A stretch of 64,000 nt of DNA from Pseudolabrys sp. (GTDB taxonomy: Bacteria > Pseudomonadota > Alphaproteobacteria > Rhizobiales > Xanthobacteraceae): the NCBI GenBank assembly GCA_022841665.1, contig JALHRB010000003.1:62001-126000 (forward strand). The letters run 5' to 3'. The position numbers and the translations under genes were made by a program. Shown here one piece after another: positions 8,717 to 20,232 of the stretch. The notes below the pieces were generated by a model. That model made no database searches. It saw only the letters and a list, made by a program, of their open reading frames with translations, and was not told the origin of the DNA. Every line of letters starts with the position of its first letter. Position 1 is the stretch's first letter.

Positions 8717-8782
8717 CAGGTCCTCGAATGGCCCGGTTGTAGCGGAGGCGGGCCGGACGGTCAAAATTGACCCTGGCGTCGA

Positions 8783-8798
8783 TGTTTCACGTGAAACA
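8783..8798. promoter_or_regulatory. parS: parS site 2 (mnmE-mnmG spacer)
   Basis: A second perfect TGTTTCACGTGAAACA, here in the 104-base spacer between mnmE (upstream) and mnmG, so not protein-coding. Two copies within 2 kb near parAB are typical for a ParB loading zone. Confidence 0.95.
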
Positions 8799-8820
8799 TT
8801 TTCGCGGGCGGACCTCCGAG

Positions 8821-10386
8821 CTATTTGCCGATACAGAAATCCCGGAAGATCACGTCCAATATGTCCTCGACATCGACCCGACCTGTGAGGCGGCCGAGAG
8901 CCTGGGCGGCAACGCGCAGCTCCTCGGCCAGCAGATCCTCCCGGCTCGCAGCCGGCTCCGTCAGGGCCCGGCGCAGGGCGGCCAAACAGTCCTCCAACGT
9001 TTGCCGGTGGCGCTGCCGGGTGACCAGCGCGGCCTCCGCGCCGGCCATGTAGCGCTCGGCAAAGTGATTCAATTCGCGTAGAAGGGGCTCAAAGCCGTCC
9101 CCTGAGACCGCCGATATATTGAATTCATATTCATATTTAGCCGCCTCCGATTCATTCTTAGCCGTTAACTCATTTTTAGCTATATTTTTTAAGGGCTTAT
9201 TAGGAGTGGGACGAGGTTCATTATTTCCCATGCTCTGCTTAGCCGATTCACTTCTTCTAACCGACTGATCTATAAGGTCTATTTTATTTCGGACCAACCA
9301 GACGACTGGCGCCGGCGACAGGGCCTGAGCATCTCGCTCGCCGGGCACGGCATTGTCGTTGTCCGCCGAACCGAGGCCCTGGGCCATTGGCCCCGTCGCT
9401 GGCGAAGCGGGAGCCGCGCCGGCCGCCTGATGGCCGGGCTCGGCCATTGGCCCAGCTTCGCGGGCGTCGACCACCCACAGCACCAGGTCGGCCTCCGACG
9501 CCCGCGCCTGCGCCCGGCGCACGCCCTCCAATTCGACCGGATCGTCGGTTTCCCTAATCCCAGCGGTATCCAGCAGCGTCACCGGCAGGCCGCCAAGATC
9601 GAGGTGCACTTCGATCACGTCGCGGGTGGTGCCGGCGTAGGGCGAGACAATTGCCGCCTCGCGCCGCGCCAGCCGGTTGATCAGCGTGGACTTGCCGGCA
9701 TTGGGCGGCCCCGCGATGGCCACGACCAGACCCTCGCGCAGCCGCTCGCCGCGGTGGCCGTCGGCGAGCGCGGCCGCGATCTCGGCCTCCAGTTCACGTA
9801 CACGGGCGAGCGCCGGCCCGAGCAGATCCTCCGGCACGTCGGCCTCGTCGGAAAAATCGATGCGCGCCGCGACCAGCGCCGAGGCCTCGATGAGCGTGGC
9901 GCGCCAGGCTTCGGCGCGGGTCCCGAGGGCACCCTTCATCTGCCGGAAGGCCTGGCGGCGCTGGCCCTCGGTCTCGGCCGCGACCAAGTCGGCAAGGCCT
10001 TCCACCGCGGTGAGGTCGAGCTTGCCGTTCTCGAAGGCGCGGCGAGTGAACTCGCCCGCCTCAGCCGGGCACAAGCCTTCGATGCGGCCAAGCGCCGCCA
10101 GCGTGGCGGCGACCACCGCGCGGCCGCCATGAAGTTGCAGCTCGGCCGTGTCCTCGCCGGTCTCGCTGTGCGGCCCGGGGAACCAGAGGGCCAGCGCCTC
10201 GTCGATCATCTCAGCCGTTAGCGGATCGCGCAGGCGCGCCAGCCCGGCCTTGCGCGGTTCGGGGATTTTGACGCCAAGCGCTTTCAGCGCATCGCCCGCG
10301 CGCGGGCCCGAGATGCGCACCACCGCGATCGCCGCCGGCCCACGGCCGGAGGAGAGGGCGAAGATGGTGGGGCGGGCGGCGGCCAT
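8821..10386 (-). CDS. mnmE: tRNA modification GTPase MnmE, with insertions in the G domain
   Basis: 521 residues, well above the usual 430-455. MnmE is the GTPase partner of MnmG. N-terminal folate-binding domain, G1 GPPNAGKS (226-233), G3 DTAG (273-276), G4 NKID (367-370), G5 SAVSG (425-429) and the C-terminal FCIGK cysteine motif are all intact. Two extra segments explain the length: a Pro/Ala/Gly-rich one at about 309-358 between G3 and G4, and an Asn/Lys/Glu-rich one at about 371-424 between G4 and G5 whose DNA is only about 38% GC. All motifs remain in frame, so the protein is probably functional. It is divergent from the MazE-like gene at 10463. Confidence 0.95.
   Translation of the reverse strand: MAAARPTIFALSSGRGPAAIAVVRISGPRAGDALKALGVKIPEPRKAGLARLRDPLTAEMIDEALALWFPGPHSETGEDTAELQLHGGRAVVAATLAALGRIEGLCPAEAGEFTRRAFENGKLDLTAVEGLADLVAAETEGQRRQAFRQMKGALGTRAEAWRATLIEASALVAARIDFSDEADVPEDLLGPALARVRELEAEIAAALADGHRGERLREGLVVAIAGPPNAGKSTLINRLARREAAIVSPYAGTTRDVIEVHLDLGGLPVTLLDTAGIRETDDPVELEGVRRAQARASEADLVLWVVDAREAGPMAEPGHQAAGAAPASPATGPMAQGLGSADNDNAVPGERDAQALSPAPVVWLVRNKIDLIDQSVRRSESAKQSMGNNEPRPTPNKPLKNIAKNELTAKNESEAAKYEYEFNISAVSGDGFEPLLRELNHFAERYMAGAEAALVTRQRHRQTLEDCLAALRRALTEPAASREDLLAEELRVAAQALGRLTGRVDVEDILDVIFRDFCIGK
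9114..9297 (-). other. AT-rich in-frame insertion within mnmE
   Basis: By hand count, 9121-9300 has 69 G+C in 180 bases (38%) inside an otherwise strongly GC-rich gene. The segment encodes about residues 364-424, exactly between the G4 and G5 GTPase motifs, and is rich in Asn, Lys, Glu, Ser and Tyr. Codons such as AAT, AAA and TTA-type dominate, unlike flanking mnmE. The origin is unknown: an inserted foreign element or an expanded low-complexity loop. Confidence 0.8.
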
Positions 10387-10435
10387 GACGTGTTGAACCT
10401 AACCGGGGCTTGCTCGTAAAGCCAAACGAACCTAC

Positions 10436-10447
10436 GTTACATGTAAC
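10436..10447. promoter_or_regulatory. Palindromic operator of the MazE/MazF-type module
   Basis: GTTACATGTAAC, a perfect 12-base dyad that ends 15 bases before the ATG at 10463. A plausible promoter overlaps it (TTGCTC at 10410, 17-base spacer, TACGTT at 10433). Autoregulation by the antitoxin or the toxin-antitoxin complex at such a site is usual for this type of module; here it is inference. Confidence 0.6.
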
Positions 10448-10462
10448 TGCGAGCGACCCGCT

Positions 10463-10834
10463 ATGAAGCGAAAGCACACCCGGCCGGCCGCGCAAGCCCG
10501 GGCCAAGACGGCAACTCGCAAGACGTCGAAGCCGAAGTCCGCGCCCGGCAAGCAAGCGCAACCGAAGAGCTCGCGCGACAAGGTGCGCGCGCATCGCGCC
10601 CGCATGCGCAAGCGGGGATTCAGGCTTGTGCAAATGTGGCTACCCGATACCCGCACCAAGGAATTCGCGGAGCAGGCGCACAAGGCATCACTCGCTATCG
10701 CCAATAGCCCGACCGAGGCCGAAGATCAGGCCTTCGTCGATTCGATCTCGTGGTGGAATTCCCCTGAAGCGGCGGAGCTGGAAAAGAACGAGCCGCCGAC
10801 GCCGTGGTGGCGAACCGACGGAAAGCCCGATTGA
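10463..10834 (+). CDS. MazE-type antitoxin (DUF3018 family)
   Basis: 123 residues. The body SSRDKVRAHRARMRKRGFRLVQMWLPDTR followed by AHKASLAIANSPTEAEDQAFVDSIS is characteristic of the DUF3018 antitoxin family that pairs with MazF-like toxins. The N-terminus carries an unusual ~35-residue Lys/Arg/Ala/Pro-rich extension absent from typical members, perhaps aiding DNA binding. Its stop overlaps the likely TTG start of the toxin gene (TTGA), giving translational coupling. It probably represses its own promoter through the dyad at 10436. It sits in the accessory segment between mnmE and rho. Confidence 0.85.
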   Translation: MKRKHTRPAAQARAKTATRKTSKPKSAPGKQAQPKSSRDKVRAHRARMRKRGFRLVQMWLPDTRTKEFAEQAHKASLAIANSPTEAEDQAFVDSISWWNSPEAAELEKNEPPTPWWRTDGKPD

Positions 10835-11160
10835 AGCGCGGCGAAATCTGGACCATCGCGGGCGGAGCCGATTACGCCGGCAAGCCCCGGCCCGCCATCA
10901 TCGTTCAGAGCAATAAATTCGACGCCACCAATTCGATCGTTGTTTGCCCGTTGACCCATACCGACGTCGACGCCGAGCCCGCCCGCTTCGCCGTCGCGCC
11001 GTCGGAGGCCAACGGCCTGCACGTGCGGTCCTATGTCATGGTCGATAAAATAGCCTCATTGCCGAAAGCAAAAGTCCGACGCCGGATCGGTCAATTGGAC
11101 CCCCGCGACGTCACGCTCCTTGACCAGCATATCGTTATTTTTCTCGGACTCACCGAATAG
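10831..11160 (+). CDS. MazF/PemK-type mRNA interferase toxin
   Basis: 109 residues from the TTG at 10831 that overlaps the antitoxin stop; an earlier GTG at 10804 would add nine residues. Visible MazF/PemK features are KRGEIWTIAGGADYAGKPRPAIIVQ at the N-terminus, the SIVVCPLT strand, and VMVDKIASLPKAKV with IGQLD near the end. Members cut RNA at short sequences and are held inactive by the antitoxin. The typical RGEIW and KPRPA residues are intact, so activity is expected. Confidence 0.88.
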   Translation: MKRGEIWTIAGGADYAGKPRPAIIVQSNKFDATNSIVVCPLTHTDVDAEPARFAVAPSEANGLHVRSYVMVDKIASLPKAKVRRRIGQLDPRDVTLLDQHIVIFLGLTE

Positions 11161-11255
11161 CGGGACGTCGCCCGGACGTCGCTGCAAGAATGATCCGAAG
11201 CTCTGGACCGCACCACCGCCAGCATGCGACGTATCCCGACCGGCGGAGAACCATC

Positions 11256-12182
11256 ATGAAAGCCATGCTGCTCATCAACCACGGCGGCCCCGAAATGCTG
11301 CGGCTCGGCGACGCGCCGGACCCGGTGGCCGGGCCGGGCGAGATCGTGGTCGACATCCATGCCGCGTCGGTCAACGGCGCCGACCCGAAAGTGCGGCGTG
11401 GCAACGGGCGCTACCAGCTCGACAAGTTTCCGCACATTCTCGGCCGCGATTTTTCCGGCGTGGTCAGCGCGCTGGGCCAGGGCGTCAGCGACTTCAAAGT
11501 CGGCGACGCCGTGTTCGGCGTCACCGATCAAGGCATCGAAGGCGCTTATGCGGAAAAGCTTGCGATCAAGGCCGCCATCGTCGCCAAGAAGCCCGACTCA
11601 TTGAGCCACGCCGACGCGGCGGCGCTCGGCCTCATCAGCCTGACCGCGCTCACCGCCATCGAGGACACCGCGCATCTGAAATCCGGCGAGACCATCCTGA
11701 TCCAGGGGGGGGCAGGGGGCGTCGCCGGATTTGCCGTACAGCTCGCCAAGCACATCGGCGCCAAGGTCATCGCCACCGCCAGCGCCGGCAATCACGCCTA
11801 TGTCAGAAGCCTCGGCGCCGACCAGGCGATCGACTACAACACGCAGGATTTCACCGCGATCGGCCCGGTCTGCGATGTCGTGTTCGACACCGTCGGCGGC
11901 GCCGTGCGCGACGGCTGCTACAAGGTGCTTAAAGCCAACGGACGGCTGGTTTGGATCTCGCCGGCGCCGGAGGGCTACCAGCCGGCGCGCGCGGACGTGG
12001 CGACACTCAGGCCCGATGTGAAGCGCGACCGCGCCCATCTCGAGCGCCTGGTCGCGCTGCTCAAGGCCGGCGCGGTGCGGCCGCCCGAGATCACGCGCTT
12101 CACGCTCGCCGACGCCGCCAAGGCGCACACCATCAGCGAAGGCCGTCACCTGCGCGGCAAGCTGGTGTTCGAGGTGCGCTAG
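11256..12182 (+). CDS. Zinc-independent MDR-family NAD(P)H:quinone oxidoreductase
   Basis: 308 residues. A GroES-like N-terminal domain (AASVNGADPKVRRG, FPHILGRDFSG) precedes a Rossmann domain with ILIQGGAGGVAGFAVQLAKHIGAKV, the nucleotide-binding signature of quinone-reductase-like medium-chain dehydrogenases. No structural or catalytic zinc cysteines are seen. It probably reduces quinones or related carbonyls with NADPH. The start at 11256 is preceded by CGGAGAA; the frame opens earlier at 11190 without a good site. No operon partner is obvious. Confidence 0.88.
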   Translation: MKAMLLINHGGPEMLRLGDAPDPVAGPGEIVVDIHAASVNGADPKVRRGNGRYQLDKFPHILGRDFSGVVSALGQGVSDFKVGDAVFGVTDQGIEGAYAEKLAIKAAIVAKKPDSLSHADAAALGLISLTALTAIEDTAHLKSGETILIQGGAGGVAGFAVQLAKHIGAKVIATASAGNHAYVRSLGADQAIDYNTQDFTAIGPVCDVVFDTVGGAVRDGCYKVLKANGRLVWISPAPEGYQPARADVATLRPDVKRDRAHLERLVALLKAGAVRPPEITRFTLADAAKAHTISEGRHLRGKLVFEVR

Positions 12183-12266
12183 GCTCATCGCGAAAGCGTG
12201 GCCTTCGGTTCCACTGCCGGCGGGTCCGCGCATGACGCCGGGGCCAATTCGCGCTACGCTTTCTCA

Positions 12267-14297
<2,031 letters not shown>

Positions 14298-14301
14298 AGA
14301 A

Positions 14302-14328
14302 AATGGCCGGGCTTGCGGCCCGGCCATT
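14302..14328. terminator. Bidirectional hairpin between yyaL-type gene and rho
   Basis: Perfect 11-base stem AATGGCCGGGC (14302-14312) / GCCCGGCCATT (14318-14328) with a five-base loop, in the 56-base gap between two converging genes. There is no long T-run on either side, so it may stop transcription with Rho's help or protect 3' ends. Confidence 0.7.
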
Positions 14329-14353
14329 CGCGTTTCGCGCGTCGCGGCGCGCT

Positions 14354-15619
<1,266 letters not shown>

Positions 15620-15824
15620 AGGGGGCTTGGTCCTGTAACGTCCGGCGGGGTCTGAAAATGAAAAGACGGAAACGCCGGCTTGAACGAGAGGGAGCGAAGG
15701 TCGCAGGTCTGGATTGATTAAAGGGCGCTCTGGGAGGAGGTCCCGGGGCCCGATGTATCGTCCGGACCGAAACTCATCGGCGCCGGAACGCGATAACATC
15801 CGCCTGCGTTCGGTGGGATGCGGG

Positions 15825-15855
15825 CAACATAAGTTGCGCCGCGTTTTTTCGCAAG
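15825..15855 (-). promoter_or_regulatory. Putative rho promoter
   Basis: On the minus strand CTTG (15855-15852), an 18-base spacer, then CTTATGTTG (15833-15825). This fits both a housekeeping alphaproteobacterial promoter and the heat-shock consensus CTTG-N17/18-CYTATNT. It leaves a leader of about 200 bases before the rho start. Confidence 0.45.
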
Positions 15856-15899
15856 TGGCGCGCCGGCCCCATTGTGAAAAATGGTTGCCGGCGTGTGAC

Positions 15900-16322
15900 T
15901 TAGAACGGTTTGACCACGACCAGGACGACGATCGCGATCAACATGACCGTCGGTATCTCATTGGCAATGCGATAGAATTTCTGGCTGTGCCGGTTGCGGT
16001 CGCGGCCGAATTCGGTGGCCCAGTGGCCAAACAGGCCGTGCACGAGGGTCATCGACAGCACCAGTGCCAGCTTGGCGTGGAACCAGCCGGCGGTAAACCA
16101 CTGGCCCTGGAAGGCCAGAATGATTCCGACGAGCCAGGCCACCATCATCGCCGGCGACATGATGAACTTGTAGAGCCGGCGCTCCATGACCTTGAAGGTC
16201 TCGGACTGCGGCGAGCCCGGCTCGACGGCCGCGTGATAGACGAACAGCCGCGGCAGATAGAGCATGCCCGCCATCCACGAGATGACGGCGATGAGGTGCA
16301 GGGCTTTGAGCCAGAGGTACAT
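15900..16322 (-). CDS. hemJ: Protoporphyrinogen oxidase HemJ
   Basis: 140 residues, four hydrophobic helices, matching the UPF0093/HemJ family that oxidises protoporphyrinogen IX in the inner membrane. Conserved histidines lie in [16 protein letters not shown] and in [10 protein letters not shown]; the LPRLFVYH and [14 protein letters not shown] segments are also typical. It lies between hemE (upstream) and rho, a heme-rho grouping common near the origin in this order. The spacer to hemE holds palindromic repeats. Confidence 0.93.
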   Translation of the reverse strand: MYLWLKALHLIAVISWMAGMLYLPRLFVYHAAVEPGSPQSETFKVMERRLYKFIMSPAMMVAWLVGIILAFQGQWFTAGWFHAKLALVLSMTLVHGLFGHWATEFGRDRNRHSQKFYRIANEIPTVMLIAIVVLVVVKPF

Positions 16323-16339
16323 GGCGACAAACCTACTGG

Positions 16340-16437
16340 GATGTCATCGCCCGCGAAAGCGGGCGATCCAGTAACCCCTTTGTCGCCGGAAACCGCAAGC
16401 GCTGCGGCGTACTGGATACTCCGGGAGCATGACAGTG
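16340..16437. repeat. Intergenic palindromic repeat, family A
   Basis: Opens with GTCATCGCCCGCGAAAGCGG and GCGATCCAGTA, closes with GCGTACTGGATACTCC and GCATGACAG. It lies downstream of hemE. Confidence 0.8.
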
Positions 16438-16439
16438 GT

Positions 16440-16482
16440 GAGGCTTCGCTCGCCACACTCCCCCTACGGGGGAGGGATAAAA
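16440..16482. repeat. Half element of the 'CCCCTACGGGGGAGG' family
   Basis: GAGGCTTCGCTCGCC followed by the hairpin CTCCCCCTACGGGGGAG; it resembles one end of 18723-18864 and abuts the hemE stop codon. It may act as a 3' end hairpin for hemE. Confidence 0.6.
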
Positions 16483-16483
16483 C

Positions 16484-17536
16484 CTACCCCCGCACCCGCT
16501 TCAGCATGCGCTCGACATGCGCGATCGGCGTCGGCGGCAGGATGCCGTGGCCGAGATTGAAGATCAGCGGGCCACCCGACAGCTTTTCCAGCACGTCGTC
16601 GACTTCGCGGTCGAGCGCAGCGCCGCCGGCGAGCAGCGCCAGCGGATCGACATTGCCTTGCACCGCCGCGCGCGGCTGCAAGGTGTCGCGCGCGATCTCG
16701 CGCTCGAAGGTCCAGTCGATGCCGATGGCGTCGACGCCGGTCATTTCGACATAGGGCAGCGCCATCGCACCGACGCCGCGCGGAAAACCAATGATCCTGG
16801 CGCCCGGCACCTGCTTACGTACGCCTTCGACGATCTTCTGCGTCGGCGCGATGCACCAGCGCTCGAACTGCTCGGGGCCAAGCACGCCCGCCCAGGTGTC
16901 GAATATTTGCACGCACTCGGCGCCGGCCTTGAGCTGGCCGACGAGATAGACAATCGAGGCCTGCACCAACGTGTCGATGAGCCGCGCAAAGTTTTCCGGA
17001 TCGCGATAAGCGAACAGCCGCGCCGGCGCCTGGTCCGGCGTGGCCTCGCCGGCCACCATGTAGGTCGCGACCGTCCAGGGCGCGCCGCAAAATCCAATCA
17101 ACGTCGTCTTGACGCCGAGATCGGCCTTCACCCGCCGCACCGTATCGTAGACCGGCGCAACGACTTTCTCGTCGATACTGTCGCGCAAGCCGGTTAGAGC
17201 GTCGGCATCCGGCATCGGCTCGAGTTTCGGCCCTTCGCCGACAAGGAACTCGACTTTGCGGCCTAGCGCCAGCGGCACCACCAGAATGTCCGAAAACAAA
17301 ATCGCCGCATCGAAGCCGAAGCGCCGCACCGGCTGCAACGTCACTTCCGCAGCGAGCTCGGGGTTAAAACAGAGGTCGAGAAAACCACCCGCCTTCTCCC
17401 GCAAGGCGCGATACTCCGGCAGATAACGGCCCGCTTGCCGCATCATCCAGACCGGTGGAACGCTCTCGCGCTGTCCTGCAAGGACGCGTAGCAAGGGCTT
17501 TGTCCCCACGGCACGGTCAATCAGACCTTTATCCAT
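16484..17536 (-). CDS. hemE: Uroporphyrinogen decarboxylase
   Basis: 350 residues from the ATG at 17536. HemE decarboxylates uroporphyrinogen III to coproporphyrinogen III. Family signatures [15 protein letters not shown] (N-terminal) and [14 protein letters not shown] are intact, and the catalytic aspartate lies in [12 protein letters not shown] longer form from 17590 would reach further into the presumed origin; neither start has an ideal ribosome-binding site. It is divergent from ppsR, an arrangement that flanks the chromosomal origin in Caulobacter and many relatives. Confidence 0.95.
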   Translation of the reverse strand: MDKGLIDRAVGTKPLLRVLAGQRESVPPVWMMRQAGRYLPEYRALREKAGGFLDLCFNPELAAEVTLQPVRRFGFDAAILFSDILVVPLALGRKVEFLVGEGPKLEPMPDADALTGLRDSIDEKVVAPVYDTVRRVKADLGVKTTLIGFCGAPWTVATYMVAGEATPDQAPARLFAYRDPENFARLIDTLVQASIVYLVGQLKAGAECVQIFDTWAGVLGPEQFERWCIAPTQKIVEGVRKQVPGARIIGFPRGVGAMALPYVEMTGVDAIGIDWTFEREIARDTLQPRAAVQGNVDPLALLAGGAALDREVDDVLEKLSGGPLIFNLGHGILPPTPIAHVERMLKRVRG

Positions 17537-17888
17537 TAAAGACTCACTTAGATTATTTGTAGTGGTTGTTAGGGCGTTGATTGGACTCATGCCTTCCGAT
17601 CAACACTCTGTCCACTGGCTTGGCGGGCTGGATTCAGATTCACCGCCAATTCGAACGTCGGGTGTCCACATCGATACAGGGCCTTTTACCGGCATTTTGT
17701 GCAGTTTTCCCCGGCTATCCCCAAGGCGCTGTCCACATTGCGGCCACACCGTCGAACGCTCCACCGGAACGTCTCCCGCCGCCAGTCATGTGGACGGAAA
17801 TTGAACATCTTTCAAATGCCAGCTTGCTTCGGGGGTGAAGGCGTGGCCTCCTCCCCAGCGATCCACAGGCGTTCCCGCTTTCATACAG
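17525..17888. other. oriC: Probable chromosomal replication origin (oriC)
   Basis: The non-coding gap between divergent hemE and ppsR. DnaA-box-like 9-mers (consensus TTATCCACA): TTATCCATT 17529, CTGTCCACT 17608, GTGTCCACA 17662, CTATCCCCA 17715, CTGTCCACA 17729, CCGTCCACA on the minus strand at 17797-17789, CGATCCACA 17859. The hemE side (about 17527-17580) is AT-rich, a candidate unwinding element. Four GANTC (CcrM) sites fall within 101 bases (17541, 17584, 17631, 17637). The hemE-ppsR junction is the known origin in Caulobacter. Conserved housekeeping genes point away on both sides. Assignment to this position is strong; individual box strength is inference. Confidence 0.85.
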
Positions 17889-18722
17889 ATGCCCGGCACC
17901 GGCTATTTCCATCTGCATCTCGTCTCGGACGCCACCGGCGAGACCTTGATCACGGTCGCGCGCGCGGCCGCGGCGCAATATGCCAATGTGTCGCCGGTCG
18001 AGCATCTTTACCCGATGGTGCGCTCCAAGAAGCAGCTTGACCACGCGCTGGCGGAGATTTCCGAGTCGCCGGGCCTGGTGCTCTATACGCTGCTCGAGGA
18101 AGACCTGATCCAGCTTCTGGAAGACAAGTGCCGCGAGCTCGGGCTGCCCTGCATGTCGGTGCTGGGACCGATCCTGCGGCTGTTCCAGTCGTATCTGGGT
18201 GCGGAGACGATCCATCGCGTCGGCGCGCAGCACGTGCTCAACGCCGAATATTTCCAGCGCATCGATGCGCTCAACTACACCATGATGCACGACGACGGCC
18301 AGCAGACCGACGGGCTGGAGGAAGCCGACGTCGTGCTGATCGGCGTGTCGCGCACGTCGAAGACGCCGACCTCGATCTATCTCGCCAACCGCGGCGTCAA
18401 GACCGGCAACGTGCCGCTGGTGCCGAACGTGCCGCTGCCGCCGGCGGTGGAGAAGCTGACGCGGCCGCTGGTGGTCGGGCTATATGCGAGCCCGGAGCGC
18501 ATCGTGCAGATCCGCGAGAACCGGCTCTTGGGCCTGAAGGCGCATCGCGACGACGACCAGTACATCGACAAGACCGCGGTCGCCGAGGAAGTGCAGTTTT
18601 CGCGCCGGCTTTGCGCCAAGCACAACTGGCCGACCATCGACGTGACGCGCCGCTCGATCGAGGAAACTGCCGCGGCGGTGATGCGGCTCTTGGCCGAGCG
18701 CCGCCGCGCGCCGGTTTCTTAA
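17889..18722 (+). CDS. Pyruvate, phosphate dikinase / PEP synthase regulatory protein (DUF299)
   Basis: 277 residues. The family both phosphorylates (using ADP) and dephosphorylates a threonine next to the catalytic histidine of pyruvate, phosphate dikinase or PEP synthase. Visible: [13 protein letters not shown] at the N-terminus and the P-loop-like [11 protein letters not shown] at 152-162, followed by [14 protein letters not shown]. The ATG at 17889 gives the standard N-terminus. It is the first gene rightward from oriC; maf, coaE and dnaQ follow on the same strand. The target kinase is not in the window. Confidence 0.93.
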   Translation: MPGTGYFHLHLVSDATGETLITVARAAAAQYANVSPVEHLYPMVRSKKQLDHALAEISESPGLVLYTLLEEDLIQLLEDKCRELGLPCMSVLGPILRLFQSYLGAETIHRVGAQHVLNAEYFQRIDALNYTMMHDDGQQTDGLEEADVVLIGVSRTSKTPTSIYLANRGVKTGNVPLVPNVPLPPAVEKLTRPLVVGLYASPERIVQIRENRLLGLKAHRDDDQYIDKTAVAEEVQFSRRLCAKHNWPTIDVTRRSIEETAAAVMRLLAERRRAPVS

Positions 18723-18864
18723 TCCCTCCCCCGCAGGGGGAGGGTGGCGAGCGAATGCGAGCCGGGTGGGGGTGTTGTCTTGCGCGCATTGCCGAGATAC
18801 CCCACCCCGTCCGCCTTCGCATCCGCTCAGGCGGCCGACCCTCCCCTTTCAGGGGAGGGATAAG
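18723..18864. repeat. Palindromic repeat, 'CCCCGCAGGGGGAGG' family
   Basis: Begins with CCCTCCCCCGCAGGGGGAGG, contains GCGAATGCGAGCCGGGTGGG with an inverted partner CCCCACCCCGTCCGCC, and ends with CCCTCCCCTTTCAGGGGAGG. It fills the whole ppsR-maf spacer. Confidence 0.8.
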
Positions 18865-18875
18865 GAAGCAAGTTC

Positions 18876-19484
18876 ATGCCGCTTTGGCTCGCGCGTCAGC
18901 CGCTGGTGCTCGCTTCCAAAAGCGACATCCGCGGCAAGATTCTCGCCGCCGCCGGGCTGCGCTTCGAGATTCGTCCGGCGCAGATCGACGAGCGCGCGGT
19001 GGAGGTGGCGGCCAAGCCTGCCGACGCCGCCGCCGCGGCGAAAATGCTGGCGCGGGCCAAGGCCGATGCTGTGGCCAAAGGGTTGCCGGGGCGGCCGGTG
19101 CTCGGCGCCGACCAGACGCTGGCGCGCGGCGCCTTGCGCCTGAGCAAGCCGGCAAATCGCGCGGAGGCGGCCGAGCAATTGCGCGCCTTGCGCGGGCAGA
19201 CGCACACGCTGCATTCGGCGCTGGCGCTGGCGCGCGACGGCGAGGTGCTGTTCGAATGCGTGGAGACGGCGCGGCTGACCATGCGCGATTTCTCCGACCG
19301 CTTCCTCGACGACTACCTCACCATGGCGGGCGACACCGCGCTGGCGAGCGTCGGCGCCTATCAGCTCGAAGGCATCGGCATCCATCTGTTCGAGAAGGTG
19401 GAGGGCGACTACTTCACCATCCTCGGCCTGCCGCTGCTGCCGTTGCTCGCCTTCCTGCGCGAAAACGGGTTTGTGGACGGGTGA
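18876..19484 (+). CDS. maf: Maf-family nucleoside triphosphate pyrophosphatase
   Basis: 202 residues. Maf proteins hydrolyse non-canonical or modified NTPs to monophosphates. Features: PLVLASKSDIRGKILAAAGL at the start, IDERAVE, the catalytic-loop GADQTLARG, and SVGAYQLEGIGIHLFEKVEGDYFTILGLPL near the end. The usual S-x-S-P-R-R start motif is replaced by SKSDIR, as in the second Maf subgroup. The next gene is coaE; the aroE that often separates them in this order is missing here. Confidence 0.9.
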   Translation: MPLWLARQPLVLASKSDIRGKILAAAGLRFEIRPAQIDERAVEVAAKPADAAAAAKMLARAKADAVAKGLPGRPVLGADQTLARGALRLSKPANRAEAAEQLRALRGQTHTLHSALALARDGEVLFECVETARLTMRDFSDRFLDDYLTMAGDTALASVGAYQLEGIGIHLFEKVEGDYFTILGLPLLPLLAFLRENGFVDG

Positions 19485-19491
19485 GATGCGC

Positions 19492-19618
19492 GTGTCCCGG
19501 GCGCGGCGCAACATGCAATGTTGCGACGCGAGACCCGGGACCGTAACGAATACGGGATTTGGAACGGTCCCGGATCTGCGGTGCACCACTTCGTGATGCA
19601 CTGCGTCCGGGACAAGAG
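19492..19618. repeat. Palindromic repeat, family B
   Basis: Opens with GTGTCCCGGGCGCGGCGC, contains AACATGCAATGTT and GACCCGGGACC, then GGTCCCGGATC with GTGCACCACTTCGTGATGCAC and TCCGGGACA. It has the same layout as 31050-31172 and 45660-45790. It occupies the maf-coaE spacer. Confidence 0.85.
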
Positions 19619-19625
19619 GGAATTC

Positions 19626-20225
19626 ATGTTCATCCTCGGCCTCACCGGCTCGCTCGGCATGGGTAAGTCCACCACGGCGAAGTTCTTCGCCGAGGAAGGC
19701 GTGCCGGTGCACGACGCCGACGCGGTGGTGCACAAGCTCTATGAGGGCGAGGCCACGCCGCTGATCGAGGCCGCGTTTCCGGGCACGACGGCGGGCGGCA
19801 AGGTGGACCGCGAAAAACTGGGCGCGCGCGTGATCGGCAACGCCGATGCGATCAGGAAGCTGGAAGGGATCGTGCATCCGCTGGTGGCGAAGGCCCGCGA
19901 CGCCTTCCTGGCCGAGGCCGAGCGCAGCGGCGCAAAAGTGGCCGTGCTCGACATTCCGCTGCTGTTCGAGACCGGCGGCGACAAGCGCTGCGACGCGGTG
20001 GCGGTGGTGTCGGCGCCGGAAGCCGTGCAGCGCCAGCGCGTGCTGGAGCGGCCCGGCATGACGGAACAGAAGCTTGCCGCCATGCTGGCCAAGCAGATGC
20101 CGGATGCCGACAAGCGCGCCCGCGCCGATTTCGTGGTGGATACGTCGCAAGGCTTCGAGGCCGCGCGCGAGCAGGTGCGTGATATTTTGCGCCGCGTTGC
20201 TACAATGCCGAAACGGCATCCATGA
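19626..20225 (+). CDS. coaE: Dephospho-CoA kinase
   Basis: 199 residues. CoaE catalyses the last step of coenzyme A synthesis. P-loop GSLGMGKST is at 8-16, then [12 protein letters not shown], the GIVHPLV motif and [11 protein letters not shown]. The ATG at 19626 follows AGAGGGA; upstream sequence is a palindromic repeat. The most notable feature is its neighbourhood: coaE directly follows maf with only a repeat between. Confidence 0.95.
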   Translation: MFILGLTGSLGMGKSTTAKFFAEEGVPVHDADAVVHKLYEGEATPLIEAAFPGTTAGGKVDREKLGARVIGNADAIRKLEGIVHPLVAKARDAFLAEAERSGAKVAVLDIPLLFETGGDKRCDAVAVVSAPEAVQRQRVLERPGMTEQKLAAMLAKQMPDADKRARADFVVDTSQGFEAAREQVRDILRRVATMPKRHP

Positions 20226-20232
20226 TTCTGTC

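Noticed and set aside
7247-8770. 507-codon open frame on the plus strand
   Set aside because: Antisense to mnmG.
10432-10704. 90-codon minus-strand frame opposite the antitoxin
   Set aside because: Hydrophobic-looking only because it is antisense to a Lys/Arg-rich coding region; the plus strand has the DUF3018 signature.
17535-17552. CtrA-like TTAA ... TTAG pair at the hemE end of oriC
   Set aside because: Spacing is eight bases, not the seven of TTAA-N7-TTAA, and only one such pair is present.
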